The notes under the pieces were generated by a model. The model had not been told where the DNA came from and did no database searches. It was given only the letters and a program-made list of their open reading frames with translations. Made by a program: the position numbers and the translations under genes. Of a DNA stretch of 32,698 nt, positions 7,802-16,317 are shown piece after piece. Positions within the stretch are counted from its first letter, which is position 1. Each line of letters begins with the position of its first letter. Source of the stretch: Myxococcales bacterium (GTDB lineage Bacteria; Myxococcota_A; Polyangia; GCA-2747355); assembly GCA_020431405.1 (NCBI GenBank), contig JAGQIK010000628.1, positions 1 through 32,698 of the forward strand. Direction: 5' to 3'.

Positions 7802-9196
7802 ATGACGCCCGTCATCATCAGCTTCCTCTTCTTCCTGGCGCTCTTCGTCGTCATCGGCGTGCTCTCGGCGCGCCGCGCCAAGGCCACGGCTGACGACTAC
7901 CTCATCGCCAGCCGCGACGTGCATCCGTGGCTCGCCGCGCTCTCTGCCGTCTCGACCAACAACAGCGGCTTCATGTTCGTCGGGCTGATCGGCGAGACCT
8001 ACAAGACGGGCGTGTCGGCGGCGTGGATCATGATCGGCTGGGTGCTCGGCGACTGGGCGACGTGGCTGTTTATCCACCGCCACGTGCGCGAGCGCTCCGA
8101 GAAGCTCGAAGTCGCGACGATCCCCGGCTACCTCGGCGGACGCACGCGCGGCGAGCGCATCGTCATCGCGCTGGCGGCGGTGATCACGCTCGCCTTCCTC
8201 GGCACCTACGCGGCGGCGCAGCTCAAGGCCGGCAGCAAGGCGCTGCACGTGCTGTTCGGCTGGAGCAAGGCAGCGGGCGCCATCATCGGCGCCGTGATCG
8301 TCGTCGCCTACTGCATCGCCGGCGGCATCCGCGCTTCGATCTGGACCGACACCGCGCAATCGGCGGTGATGATCGTCTCGATGCTGCTGCTGGTGGTCGT
8401 CGGCGTCAACGCCAGTGGCGGCTTCTCTGGGCTCGCCAGCAAGCTCGACGCGCTCGATCCGCAGCTCTTATCGTGGGCGCCCAAGGCCGCGGCGCTCGGC
8501 TCGGTGCCTTGGGTCATCGGCTGGTTTGCCGCCGGCGCGGGGGCCGTCGGACAGCCTCACATCATGATCCGACTGATGGCGATCCGCAGCAGCGAGCAGG
8601 TCAAGACAGCGCGGCGCGTGTACCTGGTGTGGAACGGCGTGTTCGCCGCCGCCGCGATCATCGCCGGCCTCGTCAGCCGCGTGCTGCTCGACACGTCGCA
8701 GACCTTCGACGCCGAGCTGGCGTTGCCGCGGCTGGCGCAACAGTTGTTGCCCGCCGTGATGATCGGTCTGGTTCTGGCGGGGCTCTTCGCCGCGACCATG
8801 TCCACGGCAGACTCGCAGGTGCTCTCCTGCTCGGCGGCGCTCACGCAGGACCTGATCCCGCGCTGGGGCGAGTCGTACTGGCGCATCAAGCTCGGCACGG
8901 CGCTCGTCACCGGCGCCGCATTGTTGGTGGCGCTCGCCGGCAGCGAGAACGTTTTCACGCTGGTGGTGATGTCGTGGTCCGGGCTCGCCTGCGGTCTCGG
9001 ACCGCTGCTCGTGGTGCGCTCGCTGGAGCGCGATCGTGCCAGCGCGCGCGTCGGCGTGGCGATGATGGTGTGCGGCTTCGCCACCAGCGTGCTGTGGCGC
9101 TACGTCTTCGGCCTCTCGGGTGCGGTCTACGAGGTGCTGCCGGGCATGGTCGCCGGTTTTGCCGTGTACGGCATCGCGCGCGCGATGCGCCGCTAG
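7802..9196 (+). CDS. sodium:solute symporter (SSS/PutP family)
   Basis: The 464-residue inner-membrane protein is hydrophobic throughout, with 12 to 13 probable helices, and matches the sodium:solute symporter family. Diagnostic stretches are DDYLIASRDVHPWLAALS near the start, the broken helix SAVSTNNSGFMFVGLIGETY, GGIRASIWTDTAQSAVMI, GAVGQPHIMIRLMAIRS, and GLFAATMSTADSQVLSCSAALTQD, which holds the usual Na2-site Ser/Thr residues. The GQPHIMIRLMA motif is like that of PutP, so proline or a similar small organic solute is plausible, but I cannot fix the substrate. GGAAAG lies six bases before the ATG. The gene is divergent from the polysaccharide deacetylase with about 53 bases between starts. 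GCTAGC surrounds the stop codon. Confidence 0.92.
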   Translation: MTPVIISFLFFLALFVVIGVLSARRAKATADDYLIASRDVHPWLAALSAVSTNNSGFMFVGLIGETYKTGVSAAWIMIGWVLGDWATWLFIHRHVRERSEKLEVATIPGYLGGRTRGERIVIALAAVITLAFLGTYAAAQLKAGSKALHVLFGWSKAAGAIIGAVIVVAYCIAGGIRASIWTDTAQSAVMIVSMLLLVVVGVNASGGFSGLASKLDALDPQLLSWAPKAAALGSVPWVIGWFAAGAGAVGQPHIMIRLMAIRSSEQVKTARRVYLVWNGVFAAAAIIAGLVSRVLLDTSQTFDAELALPRLAQQLLPAVMIGLVLAGLFAATMSTADSQVLSCSAALTQDLIPRWGESYWRIKLGTALVTGAALLVALAGSENVFTLVVMSWSGLACGLGPLLVVRSLERDRASARVGVAMMVCGFATSVLWRYVFGLSGAVYEVLPGMVAGFAVYGIARAMRR

Positions 9197-9223
9197 CTCC
9201 CGGCCGCGCCAGCGCTCGCTCGC

Positions 9224-9235
9224 TGACAGCTGTCA
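9224..9235. promoter_or_regulatory. 12-base palindrome upstream of the Hsp20 promoter
   Basis: TGACAGCTGTCA is a perfect palindrome lying 25 bases before the candidate -35 box of the Hsp20 gene and 28 bases after the symporter stop. It could be an operator for Hsp20 or part of the end of the symporter transcript. It is not a CIRCE element. Confidence 0.3.
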
Positions 9236-9260
9236 CGCCGAAAGCACCGCGCGCGCGGCA

Positions 9261-9288
9261 TTGCCTCGTCGCGCGTCGATCTTAACTT
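9261..9288 (+). promoter_or_regulatory. candidate sigma-70 promoter of the Hsp20 gene
   Basis: TTGCCT (9261-9266) and TAACTT (9283-9288) are separated by 16 bases and match the vegetative consensus fairly well. The implied leader of about 35 bases ends in a strong AAAGGAGG ribosome site before the ATG at 9330. Confidence 0.45.
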
Positions 9289-9329
9289 GGGCCTGTACCC
9301 GCACAGTCAACGGACGAAAGGAGGCTGTC

Positions 9330-9878
9330 ATGAACAAGCTCGAACGTTGGCTGCCTTTCAAGTTCCGTCGTAAGAAGGGGAAGAAAGGCACCGAGAAGGA
9401 GACGGAGAAGGCCGGCGCGATGATGGCGCCCTGGTTCGGCCAGAACATGGGCGAGATGATGCAGCGCATGTTCGATCAGACATGGCTGCGTGATCCGTTC
9501 AGCAGCTTCGCCGAGATGGAGACCTGGTTCGGTGACTTCGCGCCCGCGAAGTTTTCGCCGAGCGTCGACGTGGTGGACGAGGAGACCGCGCTCAAAGTTA
9601 CGGCAGAGCTTCCGGGGATGGCCGCCGAGGACGTCAAGGTGCAGGTCGACGACGGCGTGCTCACCATCCGCGGCGAGAAGCGCCACGAGGACGAGAAAAA
9701 GGAGGACGGAGTTTTTCGCAGCGAGCGCTACTACGGCGCTTTCGAGCGCAGGCTGCCGCTGCCCGGTGAGCTCGATCTCGACAAGGTCAAAGCCAAGTTC
9801 GAAAACGGCGTGCTGAGCGTCACGCTGCCCAAGGCTCCGGGCAAGAAGAGCACCGCCAAGACGATCCCGATCAAGTAG
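9330..9878 (+). CDS. small heat-shock protein (Hsp20/alpha-crystallin)
   Basis: This is a 182-residue small heat-shock protein, an ATP-independent cytoplasmic holdase. A Lys/Glu-rich start (FRRKKGKKGTEKETEK) and a Met-rich segment (MGEMMQRMF) lead into the alpha-crystallin domain at about 70-170. The domain shows SPSVDVVDEE, LKVTAELPGMAAEDVKVQVDDGVLTIRGEK, RSERYYGAFERRLPLP and KFENGVLSVTLPK. The C-terminal TIPIK carries the I-x-I motif that docks subunits together in the oligomer. AAAGGAGG at 9317-9324 makes the ATG at 9330 certain and rules out the longer open reading. It is a single gene with its own promoter, converging on the unknown gene at 9927. Confidence 0.95.
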   Translation: MNKLERWLPFKFRRKKGKKGTEKETEKAGAMMAPWFGQNMGEMMQRMFDQTWLRDPFSSFAEMETWFGDFAPAKFSPSVDVVDEETALKVTAELPGMAAEDVKVQVDDGVLTIRGEKRHEDEKKEDGVFRSERYYGAFERRLPLPGELDLDKVKAKFENGVLSVTLPKAPGKKSTAKTIPIK

Positions 9879-9926
9879 CGACTGCTCGGCGCGATCGTCG
9901 ACCGCGCGCGCGCCCCCGCTCGGGAC

Positions 9927-10781
9927 CTAAAGCCAGCTTGCCAGCTCGCCCAGCGGGATGCCGCGCGCGCGGGCCTCGACCAGCGTGTCGCGCATCGCTC
10001 GCGAGACGCTGCGCAGGTGCTCGGTGCGCTGCGAGCGCGTCTTGTCGGCGTAGTGCGCCACGCCGAGCAGCGTGGTCATCGCGCCGCCGACGAACATCAG
10101 CTTGCCGTGGGCTCCCGACGAGACGATCGGCTCGCGCCCCAACGCCGGCGCCAGCGAGTCGTGAAGCGAGACGCCCATCATCGCCAGGCCGCCGGCGCCG
10201 AAGGCGACGCCTTTGAGCGCCGCCGAGATCGTACGCACCTCGCTGCTGACAACGCCGCGCTCGCGCATCGCCTTGAAGAAGCGCGGCAGCAGCGACGGGT
10301 GGCGCGCGATGAAACGATAGAAGCCGAAGGCGGGACCGTCACCGACGACGAGCTCGCCGCTCGCGCGCAGGTAGCGCTTGGCGTGCGCGGTGATGCTGCG
10401 CTCGAGGTCGGCCGCGTGCAGGGACGACGACCAGCTGCCTTGCACCTGCGAGAGCAAGATCACGTCGTGCGCCTGTTTTTTGTTGGGCTTGATGGGCACG
10501 CTGGTCCGGCCCCGCGGGCGCTCGATCAATGCGCCGAGCAGCACGATGTCCGAGCCGCTGAGCGCGAGGGTCATCGGCGCGCCGTTGGGCTGGCGCGCGT
10601 AGGCGATGCGCAGCAGCGCGCCCCGCCGCAGCGCCGCGCGCACCACCGGCTTTTTCGCCAGCCGCTGCAGCGTGCGCGTGACCGCCCGATCGCGGGTGTG
10701 CTCGGCGCGCACGGCCCCGCCGGCCAGCAGCAGAAGAGCTGACAGCAGCGAGGTGACCAGCAGGCGAGCGCAGCGCTCCAT
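9927..10781 (-). CDS. exported hypothetical protein with two hydrophobic helices
   Basis: The ATG at 10781 is used; an upstream TTG would add six residues. The 284-residue product has a signal peptide or N-terminal anchor (LLVTSLLSALLLLAGGAVRA, cleavage plausible at VRA-E). A basic mixed alpha/beta region follows, with a strand-like LTLALSGSDIVLLGALIE, then GELVVGDGPAFGFYRFIARHPSLLPRFFKAMRERG. Two hydrophobic helices come later (ALKGVAFGAGGLAMMGVSL and LMFVGGAMTTLLGVAHY). I do not recognise the family and see no catalytic motif. It probably sits in the cell envelope. It is downstream of the PlsC gene on the same strand, but a 157-base gap rich in inverted repeats separates them, so it may have its own transcript. 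Confidence 0.78.
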   Translation of the reverse strand: MERCARLLVTSLLSALLLLAGGAVRAEHTRDRAVTRTLQRLAKKPVVRAALRRGALLRIAYARQPNGAPMTLALSGSDIVLLGALIERPRGRTSVPIKPNKKQAHDVILLSQVQGSWSSSLHAADLERSITAHAKRYLRASGELVVGDGPAFGFYRFIARHPSLLPRFFKAMRERGVVSSEVRTISAALKGVAFGAGGLAMMGVSLHDSLAPALGREPIVSSGAHGKLMFVGGAMTTLLGVAHYADKTRSQRTEHLRSVSRAMRDTLVEARARGIPLGELASWL

Positions 10782-10862
10782 CACGCGCTGCGGCTGCAAT
10801 GATCGTTCCCTCAGCTAAGCCGCTGAATTTGCGTGGGGCGGAGCCGTGTTCTCGACGTGGCT

Positions 10863-10899
10863 GGCAGCTGCCGGCGCCAGGCGCCGTGTCCCACACGGC
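10863..10899. repeat. cluster of inverted repeats after the acyltransferase gene
   Basis: The gap between the acyltransferase stop (10939) and the next minus-strand start (10781) contains GGCAGCTGCC (10863-10872), GGCGCC-A-GGCGCC, and a perfect seven-base-pair hairpin, GCCGTGT-CCC-ACACGGC (10883-10899). This could end the YihY/E1/acyltransferase transcript, but without a T-run it is not a classical intrinsic terminator. Confidence 0.35.
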
Positions 10900-10938
10900 C
10901 GTCGCCGCGTGGGGCCCAGGCGTCGAGGGCTGCGTCGA

Positions 10939-11787
10939 TCAGGCGCGCTGCGTAGCGCGGGCGGCAGGCCGTCGCTGTCGCTGCGCGGGCGTGGGCTCGC
11001 GCCGCGCGCGCTCGTAGTCGGCGGGGTCGAGGTTCGCCCGCTCGGGGCCGTAGTAGTCGGCCACGATCAGCTTCACGCGGCGCTCGACCTCGGTGATGCG
11101 TGCGTGCGGTCCGAAGTCGCTCGCGCGAACCGGCTCGCCGATGACGAGCTCGAGGTTGGATCCCTCGACGATCGTACGGTCGTGGCGCGAGAAGGCCTCG
11201 TAGGTGCCGAGCATCGCCACGGGCAGCATGTCGAGCCCGCCCTCGGCGAGCACGGTCAATCCCCCGCGCTTGAACGGCTGCAGGATGCCATCGGGCGTGC
11301 GAGTGCCTTCGGCGAAGATCAGGATCGGCACGCGCGAGTCGCTCTCCACGGCGCGGCGGATCGCCTCCTTGGCGCCATCGCCACGCTTGCGATCGATCAG
11401 TACGCCGTGATGTCGCAGCCAGCGACCGATGAACGGCATGTAGATCAGCTCGCGCTTTGCGATGAAGCGAAACGACGTGGGGAAGTGGCCCAAGGCCATG
11501 GCGAAGTCGAGGTAGCTGGCGTGGTTGGAGACCACGCAGTAGCGATCGAGCCCCTCGAGGTTTTCGGCACCACGCACCGTGACGTTCATGCCGACATAGT
11601 CGAGCTCGGCGCGACCGTACAGTTGCGCGCAGCGGTGACTGATGGTGCCGCCGTCATCATCGAGCAGCACGTCGGCGACGAAGCTGGCCGTGTGAAACGG
11701 AACGGTGTTGCGGATCAGTCCGAACAGCTGGCGGCTGCGCTTGAGCTCGCGCCCGATCACCGACAGGGAGCTGGTCTTCTTCGACAT
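10939..11787 (-). CDS. PlsC-like 1-acylglycerol-3-phosphate acyltransferase
   Basis: The ATG at 11787 is preceded by GGAGG at ideal spacing, giving 282 residues. The protein has the lysophospholipid acyltransferase motifs: NHASYLD with catalytic His89 and Asp94 (HX4D), the FIAKREL segment, GVLIDRKRGDGAKEAIRR, and the phosphate-binding FAEGTRTPDG, then LPVAMLGTYEAF. Such enzymes transfer an acyl chain from acyl-ACP or acyl-CoA to lysophosphatidate or a related lyso-lipid at the inner face of the cytoplasmic membrane. The C-terminal 35 residues are basic and rich in Arg. It is third in the operon after YihY/BrkB and the E1-like gene (47-base gap). A PlsB-like enzyme is at 20098, so this window carries two distinct acyltransferases. 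Confidence 0.92.
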   Translation of the reverse strand: MSKKTSSLSVIGRELKRSRQLFGLIRNTVPFHTASFVADVLLDDDGGTISHRCAQLYGRAELDYVGMNVTVRGAENLEGLDRYCVVSNHASYLDFAMALGHFPTSFRFIAKRELIYMPFIGRWLRHHGVLIDRKRGDGAKEAIRRAVESDSRVPILIFAEGTRTPDGILQPFKRGGLTVLAEGGLDMLPVAMLGTYEAFSRHDRTIVEGSNLELVIGEPVRASDFGPHARITEVERRVKLIVADYYGPERANLDPADYERARREPTPAQRQRRPAARATQRA

Positions 11788-11834
11788 CGAGACCTCCAAC
11801 GCGAGGGCAACACTAGAATCCCACGCCGGTCTCG

Positions 11835-14693
11835 TCAAATCGGCGTCGCATCGTCGTCCTCGGGGCGCCACAGCGTGCGCCAATCGGGCACCTTTCGGGC
11901 AGGCACGTCGATGGCGGCGCTCAGGATATTTTTATTGATTACAACGTCTTCGGTTGCCGTCTGGGCGAGGGCGCGTCCGCACGCGCGCGCGATGCTGGCG
12001 CCGTCGATGCCGTGATAGGCGTAGACGTCGGCGAGGCGGCCACACTTCGAAGCGCGACGAACGCCGAGCGCCAGCTGCTGCACGCCGACGATGCTGCCGG
12101 CGTTGTCGAGCAGACCGGGCTCTCCGTCGCAGACGCTGACGATCGGCACGCGCCGGCCGGCGGCGAGCACGAGATCGGCGCGGTCGCGAACGGTGCTGCT
12201 CGCGGCGTGTTGCGCGTGGGTGGCGCGCGCGAGGTGCAGCCGCCCGTCGAAACCGAGACGCTGCCGCAGGTGCGCGTAGTCGTCGCGCGCGCCGAGGGTG
12301 CCGAGCAGCAGGTCGGCGCTGGTCACGATGGTGACGTTGGCGAAGATGCCGCGCGCTTCGAGCGCCTCCGAGGCGTCGAGCGCCTCGCGGCCCATGGCGC
12401 CGAGGGCCAGGATCTCGACCACGTTGTCGCCGGGCTGATAGCCCTCGCGTCCGCGGTGGTCGACGAGCCGGTAGCCGCCCGCGAGCACGTCGCCGCGTAG
12501 CACCTCGAGCAGTTGCGCGTCGTCGCGGCCGGCGTTTTCAGCGCGCGCGCGCAGGCGCTCGAGCAGCGCGCGCTGCGGCAGACCGCGCGTCACGGCGCGC
12601 ACCACCACGCCGCTGCGCCCGGCGTTGTCGCTGGCGAGGTGGCGGCGTAGCGCGTCGGCGAAGATCCAGTCCATCTCGGCCGCGAACATCGGCTCCCAAC
12701 AGATCAGGTTGGGCATCTGGATGTCGGACTTCCACGAATGCTGCGCGCCCTCGGCCGACAGCGTCACCCCCGAGGGGGTGGCCACGACGACAAAGCTCGA
12801 GCCCCAGTAGAGGTTGTAGTAGAGCTGGTCGAGCGCGCGCTTGATGAAGAAGTCGTAGATCGTCATCAGCGGCAGCAGCGGCGCGCCGCACAGCGCGCTC
12901 ATCTTGCCGAAGGCGCCCGCTGCGAGCATGCAGTTGGACTCGGCGATCTCGAAACGCAGATGACGTGTGCCCGCGCCTTCGCGCGGCGTCAGCGCGGGGC
13001 GGCGCCGGTCGTGCGCTTCGAGCAGGCTCGGATAGTCGGCCTCGGGCGCCGCGCCGAACACGCGCTCGTTCATCACGGCGGCGATGTTGGTCGAGGTGCC
13101 CACGTCGGGCGAGAGGGTCAGCGCGTGCTGCGCCACGGCAAGAAGCGGCTGCTCGGCCGGCGCGAGCTCGGACGCGTCGCGCGCGCTGCCGATACGCGCC
13201 AGCTTGGCGGCGATCTGGCCCCACATCCACTGCGTGTGCGCCATCGGCATCAGCGCGAGGTTGATCGCCAGGCTGTCCGGCATCGCCGGGGCTCGGCGGC
13301 GCACGGTATCGAGGCGCGCCGCGCTCTCGGCCCACAGCGACTCGAAGCCGCGCCGCAGCGCCTCGCCGCGCCGCGTGCAGAGCGTCGCCGCCGCGCTCGG
13401 CGCGTCGAAACGCCGGTAGCTCTCGTGTGCGCGCGCGGGCCCCTGCTCGCCGGCGCGCGCCGAGGGCAGGCCCGCGCGTGCGAGCAGCGCGTCGACCTCC
13501 TGCGCGTCAGGCAGCGCCGAGTGGTTGCCGGGCGCCGCGGCCATCTCGAGCCCCCAGCCCTTGAGCGTGTGCGCGATGATCAGCGTTGGCTGCGGCGCGC
13601 TGCGCGCGTCTTCGAGCGCGTCGACGAGCGCGGCGAGGTCGTGACCGCCGAGGTCGGCGAGCAGCTCGGCTACGCGGTCGTCATCGAGCGCTTCGAGCGC
13701 GCTCGCCGCACCCTCGTCGCGCTTTCGCAGCTGGCGGCGCGTGGCGGCGGCGGCCGCGGCGCGTGCGTCGGCGTCGCTTGCGGCGCGCGCGTGGCGAAAG
13801 AGCAGCGAGGTCAGCTCGTAGTCGTCGAGGGCCTCGAAGGCGCGACGCAGCGCCTCGCCCGCGGGCGCCTCGAAGGCGGCGCGGCGGCGCGCGCCGTGGC
13901 GAAGCTCGACGACGCGCCAGCCGTTAGCCGCGGCCATGCGCGCGATGCGCTCGCTGTCGGCCACGCCGAGGGCGCCGTGACCCGCCACGCGCGCGCCGTC
14001 GAGGCTCTGGCGGTTGTAGTCGACGATCCACGTCACGTTGCAGAGCCCGCGCTCGCTCGCCTCGGGCAGCGCTTCGAGCAGCGAGCCCTCGCGCAGCTCC
14101 GAGTCGCCGACGATGGCGTAGACGTGCGGCGCGCGCGCGTCGGCCGAGAGGCCCTCGAGCAGCCCGTTGGCTTCGGCGTAGCGGTAGGCGAGGGCGACGA
14201 AGAGACCGACCACGGCGGGGATGCCCACGGAGCCCGCCGGCAGCATGCGGTGGGCGTCGGGGTCGCTTTCGGCGTGATAGGACTGAAAGACGGGCTCGCC
14301 GTCGCGCGGGAAGTCGCGCAGGCGCGTCATCGCGCGCGCGGCCGCGTCGTCGTCGAGCCAGCGGCCGCTGCGCGCGTCGCGCATCAGGCCGAGCAGAAAG
14401 CTCAGCGCGTGATCGCTCGGCGAGGCGTGTGGCTTGCCAGCGATGATGTCGCTCGGGCGGCGCACCCACAGGTGCAGCGCGGCGCAGATGTGCAGCGCCG
14501 ACGAAGCCGCCGCCGGATGGCCGCCGACCTTGGGGTCGCCGTCGGCCGCGTCGCCGCGGTGGTTGGCGTCGTAGATCATCGCCGTGGCCAGCGCCAGCGC
14601 GCGGCGCACGATCACCTCGAGCGTCTCGAGCTGCTCGGCGCTCGGCCCATCGCGGCGCTCCGCGGCGGCCGGCGAATCGAGCCGGCGGTTCAC
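11835..14693 (-). CDS. homodimeric-type thiamine-diphosphate E1 dehydrogenase (AceE-like)
   Basis: The start is the GTG at 14693, overlapping the YihY stop as GTGA, giving 952 residues. The layout is that of AceE/transketolase-type E1 enzymes. His59 in KVGGHPAAASS lies in the N-terminal part. The thiamine-diphosphate/magnesium motif runs from GDSEL at 196-200 to N227-RQSLDG. TLIIAHTLKGWGLEMA corresponds to the AceE segment TVILAKTVKGYG. A pyrimidine-binding domain follows with FEIAESNCMLAAGAFGK, and then a C-terminal transketolase domain. The family decarboxylates 2-oxo acids and passes the acyl group to a lipoyl E2. Compared with E. coli AceE, GDGEMDEP is changed to GDSELREG, and no E2 or E3 gene is nearby, so the substrate may not be pyruvate. 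It is co-transcribed with a membrane protein and an acyltransferase. Confidence 0.87.
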   Translation of the reverse strand: MNRRLDSPAAAERRDGPSAEQLETLEVIVRRALALATAMIYDANHRGDAADGDPKVGGHPAAASSALHICAALHLWVRRPSDIIAGKPHASPSDHALSFLLGLMRDARSGRWLDDDAAARAMTRLRDFPRDGEPVFQSYHAESDPDAHRMLPAGSVGIPAVVGLFVALAYRYAEANGLLEGLSADARAPHVYAIVGDSELREGSLLEALPEASERGLCNVTWIVDYNRQSLDGARVAGHGALGVADSERIARMAAANGWRVVELRHGARRRAAFEAPAGEALRRAFEALDDYELTSLLFRHARAASDADARAAAAAATRRQLRKRDEGAASALEALDDDRVAELLADLGGHDLAALVDALEDARSAPQPTLIIAHTLKGWGLEMAAAPGNHSALPDAQEVDALLARAGLPSARAGEQGPARAHESYRRFDAPSAAATLCTRRGEALRRGFESLWAESAARLDTVRRRAPAMPDSLAINLALMPMAHTQWMWGQIAAKLARIGSARDASELAPAEQPLLAVAQHALTLSPDVGTSTNIAAVMNERVFGAAPEADYPSLLEAHDRRRPALTPREGAGTRHLRFEIAESNCMLAAGAFGKMSALCGAPLLPLMTIYDFFIKRALDQLYYNLYWGSSFVVVATPSGVTLSAEGAQHSWKSDIQMPNLICWEPMFAAEMDWIFADALRRHLASDNAGRSGVVVRAVTRGLPQRALLERLRARAENAGRDDAQLLEVLRGDVLAGGYRLVDHRGREGYQPGDNVVEILALGAMGREALDASEALEARGIFANVTIVTSADLLLGTLGARDDYAHLRQRLGFDGRLHLARATHAQHAASSTVRDRADLVLAAGRRVPIVSVCDGEPGLLDNAGSIVGVQQLALGVRRASKCGRLADVYAYHGIDGASIARACGRALAQTATEDVVINKNILSAAIDVPARKVPDWRTLWRPEDDDATPI

Positions 14694-16228
14694 GCCGTCT
14701 CCTTGACCTTGGCGGCCTCGGTTTCGGCTACGGCTTCGGTCTCGGTCTCGGCTTCGGCTTCGGCTTCGGCTTCGGCTTCGGCTTCGGCTATCGCCGTGGC
14801 CTTGGCGGCATCGCGGGCGAGGCTGGCGAGGTCGCGTTCGGCCAGCACGTCGTGGCGCGCCTTGTCGGCGCGCGCGAGCAGCGCTTCGACGTCGTCGGCA
14901 CCTCGGTCGTCGGCGAGCTCGAGCGCGTCGCCGTCGCCTTCGACGGCGCGCGCGAGGTCGGCGAGCGTCGTGTCGTCGAGCGCGTGGTGCGGTACGAGGC
15001 CGCCGCCTTCGTCGCCCGCCAGCTCGCGCAGCAGATCCTGCCGCAGCAGCACGGCGACGACGTTCTGCACGAGCGTCAGCGGTGCCCCGGTCAGCTCCGA
15101 GAGGTCTTGGGCGGTGGGCGCGTCCTTCTGCTGGGCGAAGGCGCGGCTGCACAGCGAGACGATGCGCGTGGCCAGCCGCACGCGGCTGCGGATGCTCACC
15201 GACGCGGTGCCCACGCTGAGGCTGTGCGTGGCCACGGTCTGGTTAGCGTAGGTGTAGACCACGCCGAACAGCACGATGACCCAGCTGTAGTAGATCCACA
15301 GCATCAGCAACGGCAGCGCGCTGAGCGCGCCGTAGACGGCGCTGTACTTGGCGCTCGCCGCCGTCAGCGCGAGGAACGCCGCCTTGCCCGCCGTCCAGAG
15401 CAGCCCCGCGACGATCCCGCCGACGATGGCGTGGCGCAGGTACACCTTGATGTTGGGGACGATCAAGTAGACGAAGATGAAGGCGAGGCTGATCGCCAGG
15501 TCGGCCACGCCAGCGAGCAGCCACTTGCCGAGGCCCCAAGGCAGCCACGCCTGCACGGAGAGCGCGAAGGCCGACGTGCGCAGCTTCGCCGACAGCGACA
15601 GCGACACCCCGAGCAGCGGCGGCGCGAGCGTGATGATGCACCAGTAGATCGCGAATCGCAGCGCCAGCGGCCGCATGCGCTCGACGCCCCAGATGCGGTT
15701 GAACGCGCGCTCGACGGTGGTCAGCAGCCCCACGGCCGAATAGAAGAGGATGATCACGCCGATGCCGGCGATGGCGCCGGTGTTGATATTGGCGATGAAC
15801 TTGTCGAGCCAGCTCGCCACCGAGTCGCCGCTGCCGACGGCGAGGTTTTCGATGATGAACTGCTTCAGCGGTCCTTCGGCCGACTTGAGCCCGCCGAACG
15901 CCTTGAACAGCGCGAAGGCGACCGCGAGCACCGGCACCAGCGACAGCATCGAGAAGTACGTCAGGCCGGCGGCGCGGCGCGTGATCTCGTCCGAGCGCAG
16001 CCGCTGCGCCGTCAGCAGGAAGATCGCCAGCTGCTTGACCGCGAACGCGGTGATGCCCTTCTTGTGGCGAAAGCGGTCGAGCACCAGCTGCAGGTGAAGC
16101 GGGTCCCACAGCCAGAGCAGCTTGTCGAGCAGCCGGCGCACGAGCCCGCGCGTGGGCTCGGCCTCCTTCGTGGGCTGCGCCTTCTGCGCCTTGGTCTCGA
16201 CCGGCTGCTGCTGCTCGCTGGCGCTCAC
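14690..16228 (-). CDS. YihY/BrkB family membrane protein with winged-helix and Glu-Ala tail
   Basis: From the GTG at 16228 the product has 512 residues. A charged N-terminus of about 60 residues precedes a YihY (formerly ribonuclease BN) domain with six membrane helices. Family stretches are RRAAGLTYFSMLSLVPVLAVAFALF, SAVGLLTTVERAFNRIWGVER, VPNIKVYLRHAIVGGIVAGLLW and SAVYGALSALPLLMLWIYYSWVIVLFG. A predicted winged-helix region (PTAQDLSELTGAPLTLVQNVVAVLLRQDLL) follows. The C-terminal tail is low-complexity Glu-Ala/Glu-Thr, coded by a hexanucleotide repeat. The function of YihY proteins is not settled; transport or envelope roles are proposed and ribonuclease activity has been withdrawn. TATGGT lies six bases before the GTG. 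The stop overlaps the next start (GTGA), implying coupling. Confidence 0.88.
   Translation of the reverse strand: MSASEQQQPVETKAQKAQPTKEAEPTRGLVRRLLDKLLWLWDPLHLQLVLDRFRHKKGITAFAVKQLAIFLLTAQRLRSDEITRRAAGLTYFSMLSLVPVLAVAFALFKAFGGLKSAEGPLKQFIIENLAVGSGDSVASWLDKFIANINTGAIAGIGVIILFYSAVGLLTTVERAFNRIWGVERMRPLALRFAIYWCIITLAPPLLGVSLSLSAKLRTSAFALSVQAWLPWGLGKWLLAGVADLAISLAFIFVYLIVPNIKVYLRHAIVGGIVAGLLWTAGKAAFLALTAASAKYSAVYGALSALPLLMLWIYYSWVIVLFGVVYTYANQTVATHSLSVGTASVSIRSRVRLATRIVSLCSRAFAQQKDAPTAQDLSELTGAPLTLVQNVVAVLLRQDLLRELAGDEGGGLVPHHALDDTTLADLARAVEGDGDALELADDRGADDVEALLARADKARHDVLAERDLASLARDAAKATAIAEAEAEAEAEAEAETETEAVAETEAAKVKETA
14751..14786. repeat. six exact GCTTCG hexanucleotide copies
   Basis: Six perfect tandem copies, flanked at 14721-14750 by degenerate units, encode the Ala-Glu tail of the YihY protein. 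Gain or loss of units would keep the frame and change only tail length. Confidence 0.9.
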
Positions 16229-16281
16229 GGCGCAACCATAGCGCAAGAAGCTGCGCCGCTCTGCTCGGAAAGGACAGGCGC

Positions 16282-16311
16282 TTGAACGCGCGCCGCGGCG
16301 CGGCCTATCCT
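16282..16311 (+). promoter_or_regulatory. candidate promoter for the lipoprotein/pyrC genes, leaderless
   Basis: TTGAAC (16282-16287) and TATCCT (16306-16311) are 18 bases apart. The -10 box ends only six bases before the ATG at 16318 and there is no Shine-Dalgarno, so transcription would begin at or next to the start codon. Confidence 0.5.
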
Positions 16312-16317
16312 GCGTTC

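Noticed and set aside
14694-15152. 153-residue N-terminal extension of the E1 protein
   Set aside because: The extension is Arg/Ser low-complexity translated from another frame of the YihY gene. The GTG at 14693 with its GTGA overlap is the natural start.
12738-15251. Very long plus-strand open frame opposite the E1 gene and the YihY tail
   Set aside because: It is antisense to a protein with clear conserved motifs, has a low-complexity Arg/Ala/Val composition and no recognisable domain. Such shadows are common at this GC content.
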